Below are positions 1 to 12,500 of a stretch of 64,000 nt of DNA, in pieces. Origin of the DNA: Anastrepha obliqua (taxonomy: Eukaryota; Arthropoda; Insecta; Diptera; Tephritidae); NCBI RefSeq assembly GCF_027943255.1, contig NC_072892.1, forward strand, positions 164,612,792 through 164,676,791. The letters are read 5' to 3'. Made by a program: the position numbers and the translations under genes. The first letter of the stretch is position 1. The number at the start of each line of letters is the position of its first letter. The notes beneath the pieces are model-generated. The model searched no databases. It worked only from the letters and a program-made list of their open reading frames with translations, and was not told where the DNA came from.

Positions 1-2219
1 TCTTTGTGTTTCAGATGAATAGAAGAGCCAAAATGGATAACACCGGTCAAGTCCAATTTTTCGGGAGAATTGATCCTCAGTTGACAGCGCCATTTTTAAA
101 CTTATTAAAAAAAAATTTTTGTTTCATTTTTGTATATAAAAGAAGTTAAGTAAAAAAGCCTAAAATTTGAATATCGTTTTTCATTTTTTTATTCTAAAAA
201 AAATCCGGAAAATGCCCTAAATTTTTGAGCCCTAGACCACCTGGACCCCTGAAGCAGGCAATACATTCACTCTTATTTGAGGTGCCTGTTCAGTTCTATA
301 ATTCTCGACTAAAACTGATAAAATTAGAATCTTTGGAAAAGGGAAGGACAGTCCTTTCGCTTTCTTTTATATTTAATTTTGTTGTGCTGTTCTACTTGAG
401 CGGATGTTCCACAAAGAAGTCTTCGCAATATTTCCCTTTCTTATGTACTTAGACTATAATTCATTATCCAATTCAATGCTGCTTAATTTCGTTTTATCTT
501 TATTTAATTTTTTTTTTTTAATTTAGTTTAGTTGCCCAATATTTTATTTATGAACTAAAGCTCTGCAACACTAACAAGTGTAGTTTGACACAACTGGCAC
601 ACCTGAAAGTGTTGCACAGTGAAATCGGCCAGTTAAACACCAGAGCTCAAAACTCTTTAGAACCTTTATATAATATTACGAACCAAAGCACATAAAAAAA
701 TGAATATTCACTATAAAAATGCAATTTGCGTTTCCAAACTGTCAACCATCACGGAATAGCCGCCAATGTTCTCGATAAACTTTTCATGTAAACTATTTAT
801 AAATCAAAAAAACCAACTTGACTTATTTTACTAACTCTAATCTCAACTTCAATAAAATTTCAGGGGGCAAACTAATTCTGATTATATTTTAATAAATATC
901 AAATTTATACACACACACCCAATAACGAGTTTAATTATATACTAGATTTAGAATTATTTTGCGAATAAAACAGAAGTCATGCAATTTCCATATCAAAATA
1001 ATGATGCTTATCTTTATGCCCGAATTAACCCGAAATCTACTTATGCAAATGTCAATAAATTTTATTCAAAGCGAATAAACAAGTGAAATGAAAGCGATAG
1101 TGAATTCAAGTGCGCAATATATACACATGCACGCATACACATACACGCACACGCATACAAATTTGCGTGGCTTTGCGTTGGTTGGAACAGTTTCCGTAGT
1201 TTGCACAATTTCCGTTTTGTCTTTCCGCTTTTGCGCACTTGAAAATTTTATATCATGCGATAATAAAAAAATATCAGCTAATTATTTTTAGTTCGCTTTG
1301 ATACCTTGTTACGCTAATACTTTAGACTATAAATAGGGAATTAGCGTAAATTAATATACATAGTGTAAATGCGTTGGACGGAAATTGCGCGTGAACCGTG
1401 AAGCCGGGCAATTGGGAAAAACGCATGAGAATCTAAGTAATGGCTAACATGAATGAAAATTATTAAGTGAAAAATAAGGTTAAGGTAAGGATATTTGCAG
1501 ACGAATTGTACAAAATATATTTGGCTTTCCTAATAAGAAACTTCAACACATGAAACCTTGAAAATTGGCTTCTCGAAAACCAATCACGCGGTGAATGCTT
1601 CGATTTCTAGGGCATGTGCGGACTTAAATTTGTTTCTCAATTCTTCTGATGCTGATTTCACATGGTCGTATGGCATCTTAGTCAATCATCTTAAATCGTT
1701 GTTTCTAATTTATTACTAAACTATTGAACATTAACTTAACATAGTCTGTAAGAATATGTCCCTTCAAAGACAAATAAACAAATAAAACATTAAAGATATT
1801 CAATTTCAACAGACCCCAGTTTAGCGCCTTATACAAAAGAGGAATTCTTCGCTGCACAACAAAGATAAAGGAAGAATCGAGAACTGAAGCGGTTAAAGCA
1901 ATCACCTTCAAGTATTATGCAGATCTTATGAATCGATTTGACAAAAATTGCCAAAGTTGATGAGAAAAAAGTTTCATTACATGAGGCATAAGCAGTTGTG
2001 CATAATTTCTCAGTCCCTATGTTAAAACTGCATGAACTACATAACGAATTCTTCTCACATTTCTTATATTCTCCAGACTCAGAGTATTTATATTGTCTAT
2101 TTTCATATATAAAGGAATGGTTTGACGATAAGAGATTTTGAACGATGAAAACAAACACTTATTTTAAGTGATTGAAGAAGCATTGGATGAGGTGCACCGA
2201 ACTAATATGCTTATATTGA
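1..2219. other. No gene seen
   Basis: AT-rich sequence with no recognisable coding region on either strand; the short open frames have no family features. A small imperfect CA-rich tract (about 1117-1160) is the only simple repeat I note. Confidence 0.6.
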
Positions 2220-2339
2220 AAACACTTTTTTTTTTGGCAAAATTACTGCAACTTATTTCAATTTTCAACTCACGGATATTATCTCATGACTGGAGAACTA
2301 CTCAAACAACAGCACAAATAAAATAATAAAAAATAAAAA

Positions 2340-3560
2340 AAATTGCTCAAAAAAATTTTTCTTTATTTTTGGGAAAATTGTAATAAATTTACAAAAAACA
2401 AAGAATTTTTTTGGAAAAATCTGACAAATGACAAAAAACATTTTAGAGAAAAAAAATGTTATGAAAATTTTAATTTTTGGGAAAAACTTTTTTTTGTCAT
2501 TCTAGGAAAAAAAAATTAATGAAAATTTAAATTTTTGCGAATACTTCTTTTTTACATTTTAGGAAAACAAAAAAAAAATATTTGAAAATTTATGAAATTT
2601 TTGTTTTTAGATTTGGGATTTTTTTTTTGTTATTGTAGGGAAAACCAATTTTTTTGTCATTTAAGAAAAAAAAATTTATGAAAATTTTAATTTTTGCGAA
2701 AAACTTTTTTTTACATTTTAGGAAAACAAAAAAAATTTATGAAATTTATTCTTTTTAATATTTGGGTTTTTTTTTGTTATTTTAGGGAAAACCAGTTTTT
2801 TTGCCACTTGAGAAAAAAAATTTATGAAAATTAAAATTTTTGGGAAACACTTTTTTTTATTATTTTAGGAAAACAAAAAAAAAAATTTATGAAAATTTAT
2901 AAAATTTTTTCTTTTTAATATTTGGGAAAGTTTTTTGTTGTCATTTTAGGGAAAACCAGGTTTTTTGTCATTTGAGAAAAAAAAAATTATGAAATTAAAA
3001 ATTTGGGAAAAACTTTTTTTTGTCATTTTAGGAAAACAAAACAAATGATTAAAAATTTATGAATTTTTTTTTTAATATTTGGGAAAAGAGTTTTTTTGTA
3101 ATTTTAGAAAAGCACCCTCACTTAGATTTTTTTCTTATGTTTGTTGTTAATAGCTGAGACTATACCCAGTAATCCATGAAAGTTGCATAATGGAACTGCC
3201 ATAACTTTGCGAATTGTATGCAAATAAGTACAGTTCGTCAATGAGAAAAAATTTAAGGAGGGTAATTTTCAAAAATAGCAACAAATTTTTTTTCCCCAAA
3301 TATTATAAAAAAGAAAAATCATAAATTTTTATAAATTTTTTTGTTTTCCTAAAATGGCAAAAAAAATGTTTCCCAAAAATTAAAATTTTCATAAAAATTT
3401 TGTTTGTGTTTTGTTTTTTTAAAATGACAAATATTTTAAAAAATTTCTTTCACAAATTTATGAAAAAAATTTTTTTTAAGTTTTATTCACATTATTTTTT
3501 TCATAAAATTGTTTTTTAAGCATATTTTACCTTAAAAATTAAAAAAAAACAACGTTTATA
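2340..3560. repeat. AT-rich satellite array with an inverted arm
   Basis: From about 2440 to 3110 a unit of roughly 150-165 bp recurs four to five times. Each unit runs through the blocks TTTATGAAAATT, TTTGGGAAAAAC, TTTTAGGAAAAC, CTTTTTAATATTTGGG and TTAGGGAAAACC. At about 3275-3500 the same blocks appear in reverse complement, so the whole forms a large imperfect inverted structure around a less AT-rich core of about 160 bp (3125-3290). A second copy of core plus one arm lies at 5945-6640. No coding capacity. It may be a satellite-like DNA element; no clear terminal repeat or target duplication was found. Confidence 0.7.
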
Positions 3561-3599
3561 AAAATCTTAAGTACATATTTTTTTTTTGGAGAAAATTAT

Positions 3600-4940
3600 T
3601 AGTACTTATTTCTGCTTTTAGGGCCTTATTTGCCCTCCCTCGTAACTAAATTTTTATTTCAAACAAATAAATAAAATATCCTACAGAGTATTAAAACACG
3701 TAATTTTCACTTTATTAAGCTATTGTTTTTGGCGTGTAGCTGATTACCTTTTTGCACACCATAACCGAAGCGGCGCGACTCGCCAACACCGGATGTGCGA
3801 AATGTTTTTATTTCCTTTTTTACTTATTACAATGCATTGTTTTTATTGCTTTTCCATTTTTACTATTTGTATGCAATGTATGAGCGACAATTTCTTGCGT
3901 GCAATTATTTTTTTGTGGAATGTTGCTTTGCCTACAAATGAACCTGTCCAAGTCAAGCAAAGACACACACACGCACACTCACAATACAATAGCAAAACAA
4001 TCCACAAAACGCTCACACACACACACACACGCAAGAATGTCGCGTAATGTTGGTCATGAGTTATGCGAACTCGCCACTAAAGAAAGGAAAAAATAAATAA
4101 ATAAATAAAAAAAAAACAAAAACCCATACACTAACAATTTAATTTCTGTCGAAAATGAGCGAACAAACTTGGCAAAAGTGTTGAAAGGAATTGTGTTGTT
4201 GTTGGCACTAAAACGTCGGTGGCGACAACTCCGGATGTTTTTGCAAGTTAACTGGCAAGTGGCCGCATAAGGCACGAACACTAACAACACTAAAAAGGTG
4301 ATAGCGAAATAGCTGACTCTCCTTCTTGATTGGCGCTGGTTACTTTAAAAATTTAAGTAGCAGAAAATGCAAAGGCAAAGTAGAAATTCTAATTTAGGAT
4401 AGTACAGAGGATACAGGATTCCATGTCAAGTGATCCAAGTATTTTGGGTATGGTCGTCAGTTCTTCTAAAAATGTGTTTAGTTGTAGACTCGAGTACAAT
4501 AAGACCCAAATTTCAAAAATTAAAAGAAAATGAAGAAATAATTTAATGATTTTCAGATTTATTCAATGTTGAAAATTTTGGTATGCAGTTTTTTAAAGTG
4601 AAATATCTTCGGTTGCTCTTACAATTTTTATATTGTACATTTTTCATAATTCATTTTTTTGGATAAAATATAGTCTGTAACAAAATGTTTTTCGGCAAAA
4701 AAATTAAAAATTTTGTGTCAAAATTCAACCCTCCAAACCTGAAACTCATTTCGCCCATAAAAGTATATTTTTGAATACCAAATTAGCAGCTTTATCACAC
4801 AATGCACACCGATAATGCGCGCCTACTGACTCCGTTATTTTAATAAAAAGCGGAATTGAACACTGCAGCATTAACTCCTATTGTACGGAAACCAACCAAA
4901 CCCCAAACATAGCTGTCAAGCATACGGCTGACCCAATCGT
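3600..4940. other. No gene seen; simple repeats
   Basis: No coding region recognised. The stretch includes a CA-rich microsatellite at about 3962-4031 with an (ACAC)n core at 4015-4030, and an (AAAT)n tract at about 4092-4111. The rest is unremarkable AT-rich sequence. Confidence 0.6.
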
Positions 4941-5944
4941 TCTATCTAAACGAAGGTATGAGAAAAATTCTTTAAAGCTCTTGGAAATAGATTCCTAGCT
5001 AAAGGAAACTGTAACACCAAACACACGCAGTGAGGATCCTAACTTTCTAACCAAAAGGTTGGCAACTCTTGGCCGTCATCACAAAATTGAGTCCTATCAC
5101 AGTCTCCTCAGGCTATCCAACATATTGGCCTAGGAACACAAACATAATAACCGATCTCATGGACTTTTGCTTTGCGAAAAGAATTCCAGAACGCGAAATA
5201 ACCTGTAATTCATGTTATGAACTCTCCTCTGATCACTCTCCAGTAATAACCAAATTAAATAAGGACACATCTGAATCTTTTACCCTCTGTACTCTTCACA
5301 GCAATAAAAATTATTTGCAATGTTTCCGAACTTCAATTCATTCAACAATTAACCTGGAGCACCCACTCAAGTCTAATAAAGACGTTACAATTACAGTTCA
5401 ACATTTCAATAATTGCCTTCTGTAAGCAGCCTGAAACTCAACACCCCCATAACCAAGCAGCAACGCCCCAAAACATCTCTCATGGTTCAAGAAAAGCTAA
5501 AAAAAAGAATGTTAGGCGAGAAAAAGATGGCAACAAAGCAAACACCCCGAAGACAGGCAAATTTTGAACTCGGTCGCACTCGCACAAGAACGTAACATTA
5601 AACTTCACCTCGATGCATCCGCACCCTCTCAATACTCTCTTTAGAAAGCAGCAAAAAATTCAAAAGGCCAATTTTAACACATTCCGCCATCAAAATGGAA
5701 AATAATAACTGGGCTAAAGCGGGTCTTGAAAAAGCTCATACATTTGCTCGTCCCTTACTCCGAGTCTTTACACCACATGTCAGCACAAATCGAACTCTTG
5801 CTATACACTGTCCAAAAAGTCAAAGACATCCTGGAACTCATCCACCAGATGGACCCGCCCACAAATTTTTTTTCGAAAAACGAAGTAAAAGCAGCAATAG
5901 TAAGGCTCAAAACAAAGGAAGCTTACGGATACTTCATTTTAGCA
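4940..5944 (+). mobile_element. Decayed non-LTR retrotransposon: endonuclease to start of RT
   Basis: A degraded jockey-type LINE. Around 4950-5330 there are remnants of an apurinic-type endonuclease: a block resembling GDxNAKH (here GNCNTKH), then PTYWP, DLMDF and SSDHSPV. Around 5726-5940 lies the beginning of a reverse transcriptase (NEVKAAIVRLKTKEAYGY, where families usually read KKAPGYD). Frameshifts and stops separate the pieces. The RT stops abruptly at about 5944 where satellite-like sequence begins, so this copy was truncated by, or interrupted with, that repeat. Confidence 0.75.
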
Positions 5945-6640
5945 AAACAAAAAATATTTATGAGTTTTTTTTTAATATTTGAGAAAAAAATTAGCACATG
6001 AAAAAAATTCAAATTTTTGAAAACTCTTTAAAATCTTTATTTTGTCATTCTAGGAATACAAAAAATAAAGAAAATGTATAAAAAAATTGTTTTTTTAATA
6101 TTTGAGAAAAATATTTTTTTTTTTTTAATTTAATAATATATATGAAAAAATTTTAAATTTTTGACAAACAAAAACTTTTTTTAAATTTTGGAAAATACTT
6201 GTTTCTGTCATAAGTAAAACAAAAAGCAAAAAATATTTATTAAATTTGTTTTTATATAGTAGGGAAAAAAATTAACACATAAAAAACAAATTTAAATTTT
6301 GGAAATACATATTTTGTTTTTTTTGTTTTTGTTAGGGAAATCTTGTTTTTGTTATTCTAGGAATACAAAGAAATAAAGAAAATTTGTGAATTTTTTTTTT
6401 TAATTTGGGAAAAATAATTTTTTTACATTTTTTTCTTACATTTGTTGTTTATAGCTTGCACTATACTCAGTACCCACCATACAAGTTTCATAATGCGATT
6501 GCCATAACTTTTCGAATTGTGTCCAATACGTACAGTGAGTCAGTGGAAAAAAGTTTGAGACAGTGTGGGAAATCAAAAATTGCCACAATCGCCCAAATGG
6601 CAAACAAAAAAAATCCCAAAAGACAAAAAACAAAAATTAT
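5945..6640. repeat. Second copy of the AT-rich satellite element
   Basis: The arm carries the same blocks as the array at 2340-3560 (TTTAATATTTGAGAAAAA, TGTCATTCTAGGAATACA). It is followed at about 6430-6595 by the same non-AT core, recognisable by TTTGTTGTTTATAGCTTG, TGCCATAACTTTTCGAAT and GTACAGTGAGTCAGTG. It directly abuts the truncated RT ending near 5944. Confidence 0.65.
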
Positions 6641-7690
6641 GAAATTTTTTTCTTGTTATGAAAATAAATATACTCGTATTATAAAAGAAAGCTAAAGAGT
6701 TTTTCATTGATTGCGTGTTTTTATTTTCAGTGAAGTGTTTCAAGTGGAATTTTCAGCATTCTGAGCTCATTGTCTTATCAAAAGTGATTCGGAGTTGTAG
6801 CAGCAAGCGACGAAAACAGTTTACTAAACCTTAATTTAGGATCGAATTTGTAGGGCTCTTTTTGGGGTTTGACTCGTTACTACTTGATTCGTTTCAAGGC
6901 TACACCTGAAGACCTTTTGCCTCGTCATAGATAATGAATTATTATGTGCAGTGAGCATTTCTTTAGCGACAGTAAAGCTATGCTGTGTTTGGAATAAATT
7001 CAGCACACTCAGCACGAAACCTTATTCATAACCTTGTGCACTGATCCCAGCGCGCCACTGATATCGATTAATATCTCTTTGATAGAATAGTTTTTGAGTA
7101 CAATTTTCCTCTTTCAATTTGTTTTGATGCTCCTCTGCGACTAAGATGGATTGCCACACGGTTCGCTATGGATATTGTTTTAACGGTATAAACTCGAATG
7201 TTTACAGTATTATGAATCCGCTGTGGGCTAGCTTCAATATTGTCAACTGCTGAACACATGAAAATTATTCTATTACAAACACAGAATTTCGCACCGACTT
7301 TTTGATTAACTTAATTTGTCAATAGTAGCAAAATTAGCGGCATCCAGGAATCAGTGACTTGTATGCTAAAAATAGAATTACAAATTATTGACTGAAGCTT
7401 TTAAAATTTGACAAATTACGAAATAGAAAAAAATGATTTCGACATTACCGCAAACGTTTGTTTCATACAAGGAAGATAAATTACAAGGTTAGGCCACCCG
7501 AAGCAAAATTTTTGCTGTATCGCCAAAAGGGATTCAGCAGCAGAATTTTGTCCACTCATTTTAATCAATCGGTATTCAGACGGCAACGAAGATATTCAGC
7601 GTCTACTTTCCAATAAAAGAATCAAATATCTATACAGACCCGACCGCGTCATACTAAATTTATGTCTGTCATATGAAGGTACTCCGCACA
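6641..7690. other. No gene seen
   Basis: No coding region, RNA gene or repeat recognised. The last part (from about 7560) may already be unrecognisable LINE sequence belonging to the next element. Confidence 0.5.
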
Positions 7691-9270
7691 ATACTAACCA
7701 CCCATTCACATGCCCTCGCACTAATAGCGCACTCACCTAACACCCGCTTGGTCTTTCCGATGAAGTTAAATATGTAGGAGTAATCTTGGATAAGAAGCTG
7801 ACTTGGGAGACACACGTTTCACTGAAGGTGAATTGCACATTAACGATTTTTCAGCAATGCCGTAGAGCCCTTGGTAAAACCTGGGGTCTGAAACCTGTTG
7901 TGGTCCTATGGATATAGACAGCACTTATCAGACCAATCTGGAGGCGATGGACCATGGTTAAGTCCACAATCCGGGAATTATACAGACTACAAAGAAGTTT
8001 ATGTTTATGCATCACGGATGCCATGAGTACAACCTCCGGCGATGCTCTAAATGCTATGCTTGATTTGGATCTTAAGATACAACAGGAAGCAATAAAAGCA
8101 ATGTGCAGACTCCATAAATATGGTTTCTGGCACGAAGACGGAACTTCGGGAGACAGAGAAATTTCTAAGATGCTATCTGAGCAGTATCTACTGTATTGGC
8201 ATCTAAAGACGACCTGATACCTACAGTTTCATTTGGAAGGAAATTTGTTGTCAGATTTCCATTGCGTGCGCAATCCAGCAATTCAAAGAATGCATTCAGG
8301 GAGGCTTGACGGATATTTTCTTTACCGATGGTTCCAAGATTGAAATAGGGTCTGGAGCCGGATGGTACTTAAACGATAGTAATAAGTATCACTATGCTAT
8401 GGGAGAAATGGAAGCATTTGCCATCCTGAAAGTATTCGAATGGATAATCGAGTTTTCAGTGATAGCCAGGCTGTACTGGAGACCCTGGAGAACGCGAAGC
8501 AAACCTCAAAGTTTGTTCAGGAATGTAAGAAGAAGCTTAATTCTGTCGCAAGACAAAACAGGCTTGTGCTTATATGGGTTCCAGGACACTCCGGTGTTCA
8601 AGGAAACGAAATTGCCGATAAATTGACCAACCGTGGATCAGCGGTTCCGCCACAAGGCCCAGAACCAATAATCGGAATCAATTCCGCAGGAATCATGAAT
8701 TGGATCAGCGATTATGTAGGCAATCTACATAAAGAGCGATGGTCCGGTATATGACGCTGCAGAACTGGAAAGTGTTTTGTGACAAGTTCGAACAGAAAAT
8801 TGTCAAAACTTTCTACTAAAACTTCGGAGGAAAGACGTTCCGTTGATGATCAATATTATTGCAGGATACAACCTATGGGGTCAGCATATGACCACCATTG
8901 GAATCGTTGAGGACCCAATGAGCCTGTTACGCTTGGATGAGGTGGATATATCTGAGCACTTTCTTTGTGAGTGTCCTGCCTTTGGTAGAGCACGGCTACG
9001 AGTTTTGGGTTCCGACATCGTGAGAATTAGTAATGTTCGTTCTCAAAAACTAAAGGATATTTACAGATTTGCCAAAGAATCTGGGAAATTCTCACAGGAC
9101 TAACTGTCTTTATCTCTGTCTCTATTCTTTCCTATCTCTTTCTCTGATACTCTTCTCCTTTCCCTCTTGACTATCTACCCTCTTTCCAGAGCTCTAAATA
9201 GAATGGGCCTTTAAGCTTGAGTGTTTTAGCAGCCACCAAATCTCTTGGTGCTCCTTGGCTCGACTAATTC
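7690..9270 (+). mobile_element. 5'-truncated LINE, RT C-terminus and RNase H
   Basis: Non-LTR retrotransposon remnant of a group carrying RNase H (I/R1-like). It starts with the RT thumb region (KYVGVILDKKLTWETH, then TWGLKP), continues with a region at 7954-8217, then RNase H from about 8306 (FTDGSK, SDSQAVLETL, WVPGHSGVQGNEIAD), and ends with a cysteine-containing tail near 8960-9103 (HFLCECPAFGRARL). The RNase H is split between two frames near 8440, and stops interrupt the rest, so it is dead. Poly-pyrimidine-rich 3' sequence follows to about 9270. Confidence 0.8.
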
Positions 9271-9386
9271 AAATTTAAATTTTTCAACTACTATTTTAAG
9301 AACCGAGTCTCGATGTTGAAAAAATGTATTTTTTAAACTTTTTTAAATCGTTTTTTCTATAACTATTTTGAAATTTTATTTATTAT

Positions 9387-10395
9387 ATGAAAATCCCTTC
9401 TAGACTTAAATGGCTTGAAGAAGATCCAACACCCAACACACCCATTAAGATCTATGCGGACGGATCTAAAATGGACACCGGTGAAGGATCAGGGTTATAT
9501 TGCACAGAGCTTTCTATCAGTGAATCCTTAAAACTACCGAATCACTGTAGTGCTTTTCAAGCAGAAATAAACGCTATTCATTACGCCTTAAAATGGTTAG
9601 AGATAAACAGAATATCAACAACGGATATCTGCATTCTATACGATAGCCAAGCTGTCCGACGACTCCTGGATGCATTCCAAACAACATCCATCGAGGAGTG
9701 TCTTACGTTGTCGCCAATCTCTAAATGAGATGGCCAAGCAATATCGTATAATCTTATGCTGGGTCCCAGGCCACAGAGATATACCAGAGAGCTGTAGGGC
9801 AGACCAACTTGCAAGAGAAGGTACCTGTATGCCAGACATAAGTAATTTTATGGAGATACCTCTCGCAACTTTTAAGCTTCTTATTAAGGATGCATTAATC
9901 AGTTCTACAAATCAAAGATGGATTGGCGTTAACATCTGTGAAATTGCTAGGCAAACATGGCCAAGGCTAAAATTTACGTCTGTCCAAGAGTATTATAAAA
10001 CTGAGTAGACTTCAAATCAGGAGCTTAGAAGCGGCCCTCATAGGGCATTGTCTTATAGGAAATCATGCAAGTAGATTAGGCGTTTACACGCATGACTTCT
10101 GTCGTAGCTGCAGAAATGAGGAGGATTTGGAAACTATTCAACAGTTTTTTTGCACATGCCTAGCTCTAGCCAGAAGCAGAAGCCCATTTTTAACATCCTA
10201 CTTAACGAATATAGATAATCTATACACTTTAGCCATCAACAACCTTTTACGCTTTGTCAAAAGCTCAGGATGGTTTAATATGGAGAGGGAAATGTAGCCC
10301 CACCCCCGTGGCTCACAACGGACCCATTGCGTGATCTAAGTGGCATCGGTGTCTCTATGTGCGATGCGGCTGCCAAACCTAACCTAACCTAACCT
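9387..10395 (+). mobile_element. LINE 3' fragment, RNase H and AACCT tail
   Basis: RNase H coding sequence of another RNase H-bearing LINE: IYADGSKMD, SAFQAEINAIHYAL, ILYDSQAV in one frame (9387-9670), then WVPGH in a second frame (9670-10010). The region to 10297 encodes a cysteine-containing C-terminus (FCRSCRNEEDLETIQQFF). The element ends at 10376-10395 in four tandem AACCT units, which looks like the 3' terminal repeat of this LINE. A related copy inside 55625-56602 ends in repeated ACCT. Confidence 0.75.
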
Positions 10396-10439
10396 ACGCA
10401 TCCAGTATTAGGACTAGTACTGCCTTTGGCAAAGTTAGT

Positions 10440-12500
10440 CCTTGAAATATCCTTTTCAATAATTACTAGCGTTTTTTGGTTTTTTTTTTGTGTTGATTAA
10501 CCAGTGTTGGACAGTGAGTTTTTTATCATCACTAGTTTAAAAAATTATAACTATTTTTTAGTCATTTATTAAATGAGTTTTTATTTTAATAATTTAAATA
10601 TTAAATTTTGGTTTAATGCAGATTGAACGTAAAGGAAGAAAAGTTTATTTTTTTAAAGCAGAAAAGTTAATTTTTTTAAGGCAGAAGAGTTAATGTTTTA
10701 AAGGAAGAAAAGTTAAATTTTTTAAAGGAAGAAAGGCTAATTTTTTTTCTTTATTTATATTTTCTGTGTGCTCAATGTTGTGCATTTGCAATTTTTGCGT
10801 ATTTCTGTTCACACCTTAAGCGATTTTTATATTTTACTATTCATTTTTCGTCACTTCAAACCCAGTTTTACTTGATACTTTATTTCGGGTTATGAATTGA
10901 TTTTTCAAGCTTCAGTTATTTTTTCCAAATTTTTTTTTCTTTTTAAATTTTAAAATGTTTCGTTTTCATAATTATTCTTAAAATTTTTTGCGTTTTAATT
11001 TTTATTATATTCACATTTTCAAGAGTTTTAATTTTTATATTTATTCTGAAATTTTTTTTCGATTTTACTTTTTTATACTAAACTTTAAATTTAAATTTTT
11101 TAAATTTTTTCGATTTTATTTATTTTTTATTCACATTTTCAAGGAATTTAACTTTTTTACATAAAATTTTTTTTTTTTCGACTTTTCAAATTATTTTCGA
11201 TTAAATTTTTTTGTATTAAAAAAAAAAAATTTCGATTTTATTTGTTTTTTATTCACATTTTCAAGAGTTTTCGTTTTTATATTTATTCTCAAATGTTTTT
11301 TGATTTTACGTTTTTATATTTAAAAAAAATTTGGATTTTATTTGTTTTTTATTTACATTTTCAAGGGTTTTGGGTTTTATAATTCTTTTCAAATTATTTT
11401 CGATTTAATTTTTTAAATAAAAAAAAAATTTTCGATTTTATTTTTTTTTTATTTACATTTTCAAGGGTTTTCAGTTTTATAATTATTTTCGACTTAACTT
11501 TTTTATATTAAATTTTTTTTTCCAATTAATTTGTCTTTTATTCCCATTTTCAAAGGTTCTCAGTTTTCTAATTATTTTAAAATTTTTTTCGATTTAATTT
11601 TTTTATATTAAACATTTTTTTTCCATTTTATTTCTTTTTTATTCACTTTAAAAAGGTTTTTCGGTTTTATAATTATTTTCAAATTATTTTCGATTTAACT
11701 TTTTTATATTAAACATTTTTTTTTTTTGGAGTTTAATTGTTTTTTATTTACATTTTGAGGGGTTTTCGGTTTTATAATTATTTTCAAATTATTTTCGATT
11801 TGATTTTAAAAAGACTTTTTTTTCGATTTTATATGTTTTTTATTCACATTTTCAAGGGTTTTCAGCTTTCCTTTTATTATCATAATTTTTACAATATATT
11901 CACATTTTTCTATATTAAATATTCTTACATTTACACTTTCAAGATTTTGATTTTAAAACTGTTCAGTAAATTTGAACAAAATATTAATTTGTAAAACAAA
12001 AAAGAAATCGGTTATTTAATTTTTATTGTTTTCCTTTTTTGGTATTCACAGTTTTACAATTTGATTAAAAAAAATTATAAAAATTAATACTAACCTGTAA
12101 GTTGTTTTAATAAAATGTGTACTCGCTTTTTTTCTGTTTTTTGCCTTTTGATTTTATGTCTTTTTATCTTTTCTGTTTTTTGTATATTCTGTTAATCACC
12201 TCTTTCTCAAATTTATTATTAATTTTTTTTAAATTTGAATTTACTGTTTTTTTGTTTTTTATTTTAGATACAAATTATTTCAGTTTTTTTGTGTTTTTAA
12301 ATTTCCATGTAGGGCTTCAAATTTACATTTCATTTATTTATTTAATTTTACTTTTTATTTCTTTTATTCTTTTCATCGGGTTTGAAGTTTTAGTTCTTCA
12401 TTTGCTTTTCCTTTTTTAAAGCAATAATTAGTTTTAAATTAAAAATAAAATATTTTTTTTACTAACTTTTATATCATTTATACGTCGAATTGTTTTCATA
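10440..12500. repeat. T-rich minisatellite, about 100-bp period
   Basis: Extremely T-rich on this strand. Between about 10980 and 11950 a unit of roughly 90-120 bp recurs about nine times, each marked by TTCACATTTTCAAGGG, GGTTTTATAATTATTTTC and TTTCGATTTTATTTG. Markers begin near 11011, 11131, 11253, 11353, 11453, 11541, 11642, 11748 and 11843. Flanking parts are T-rich but less regular. Open frames here are low-complexity Phe/Leu/Tyr artefacts. Confidence 0.7.

Noticed and set aside
10376..10395. TTAGG-like telomere repeat
   Set aside because: Only four units and located exactly at the 3' end of a LINE; the surroundings are internal chromosomal sequence.
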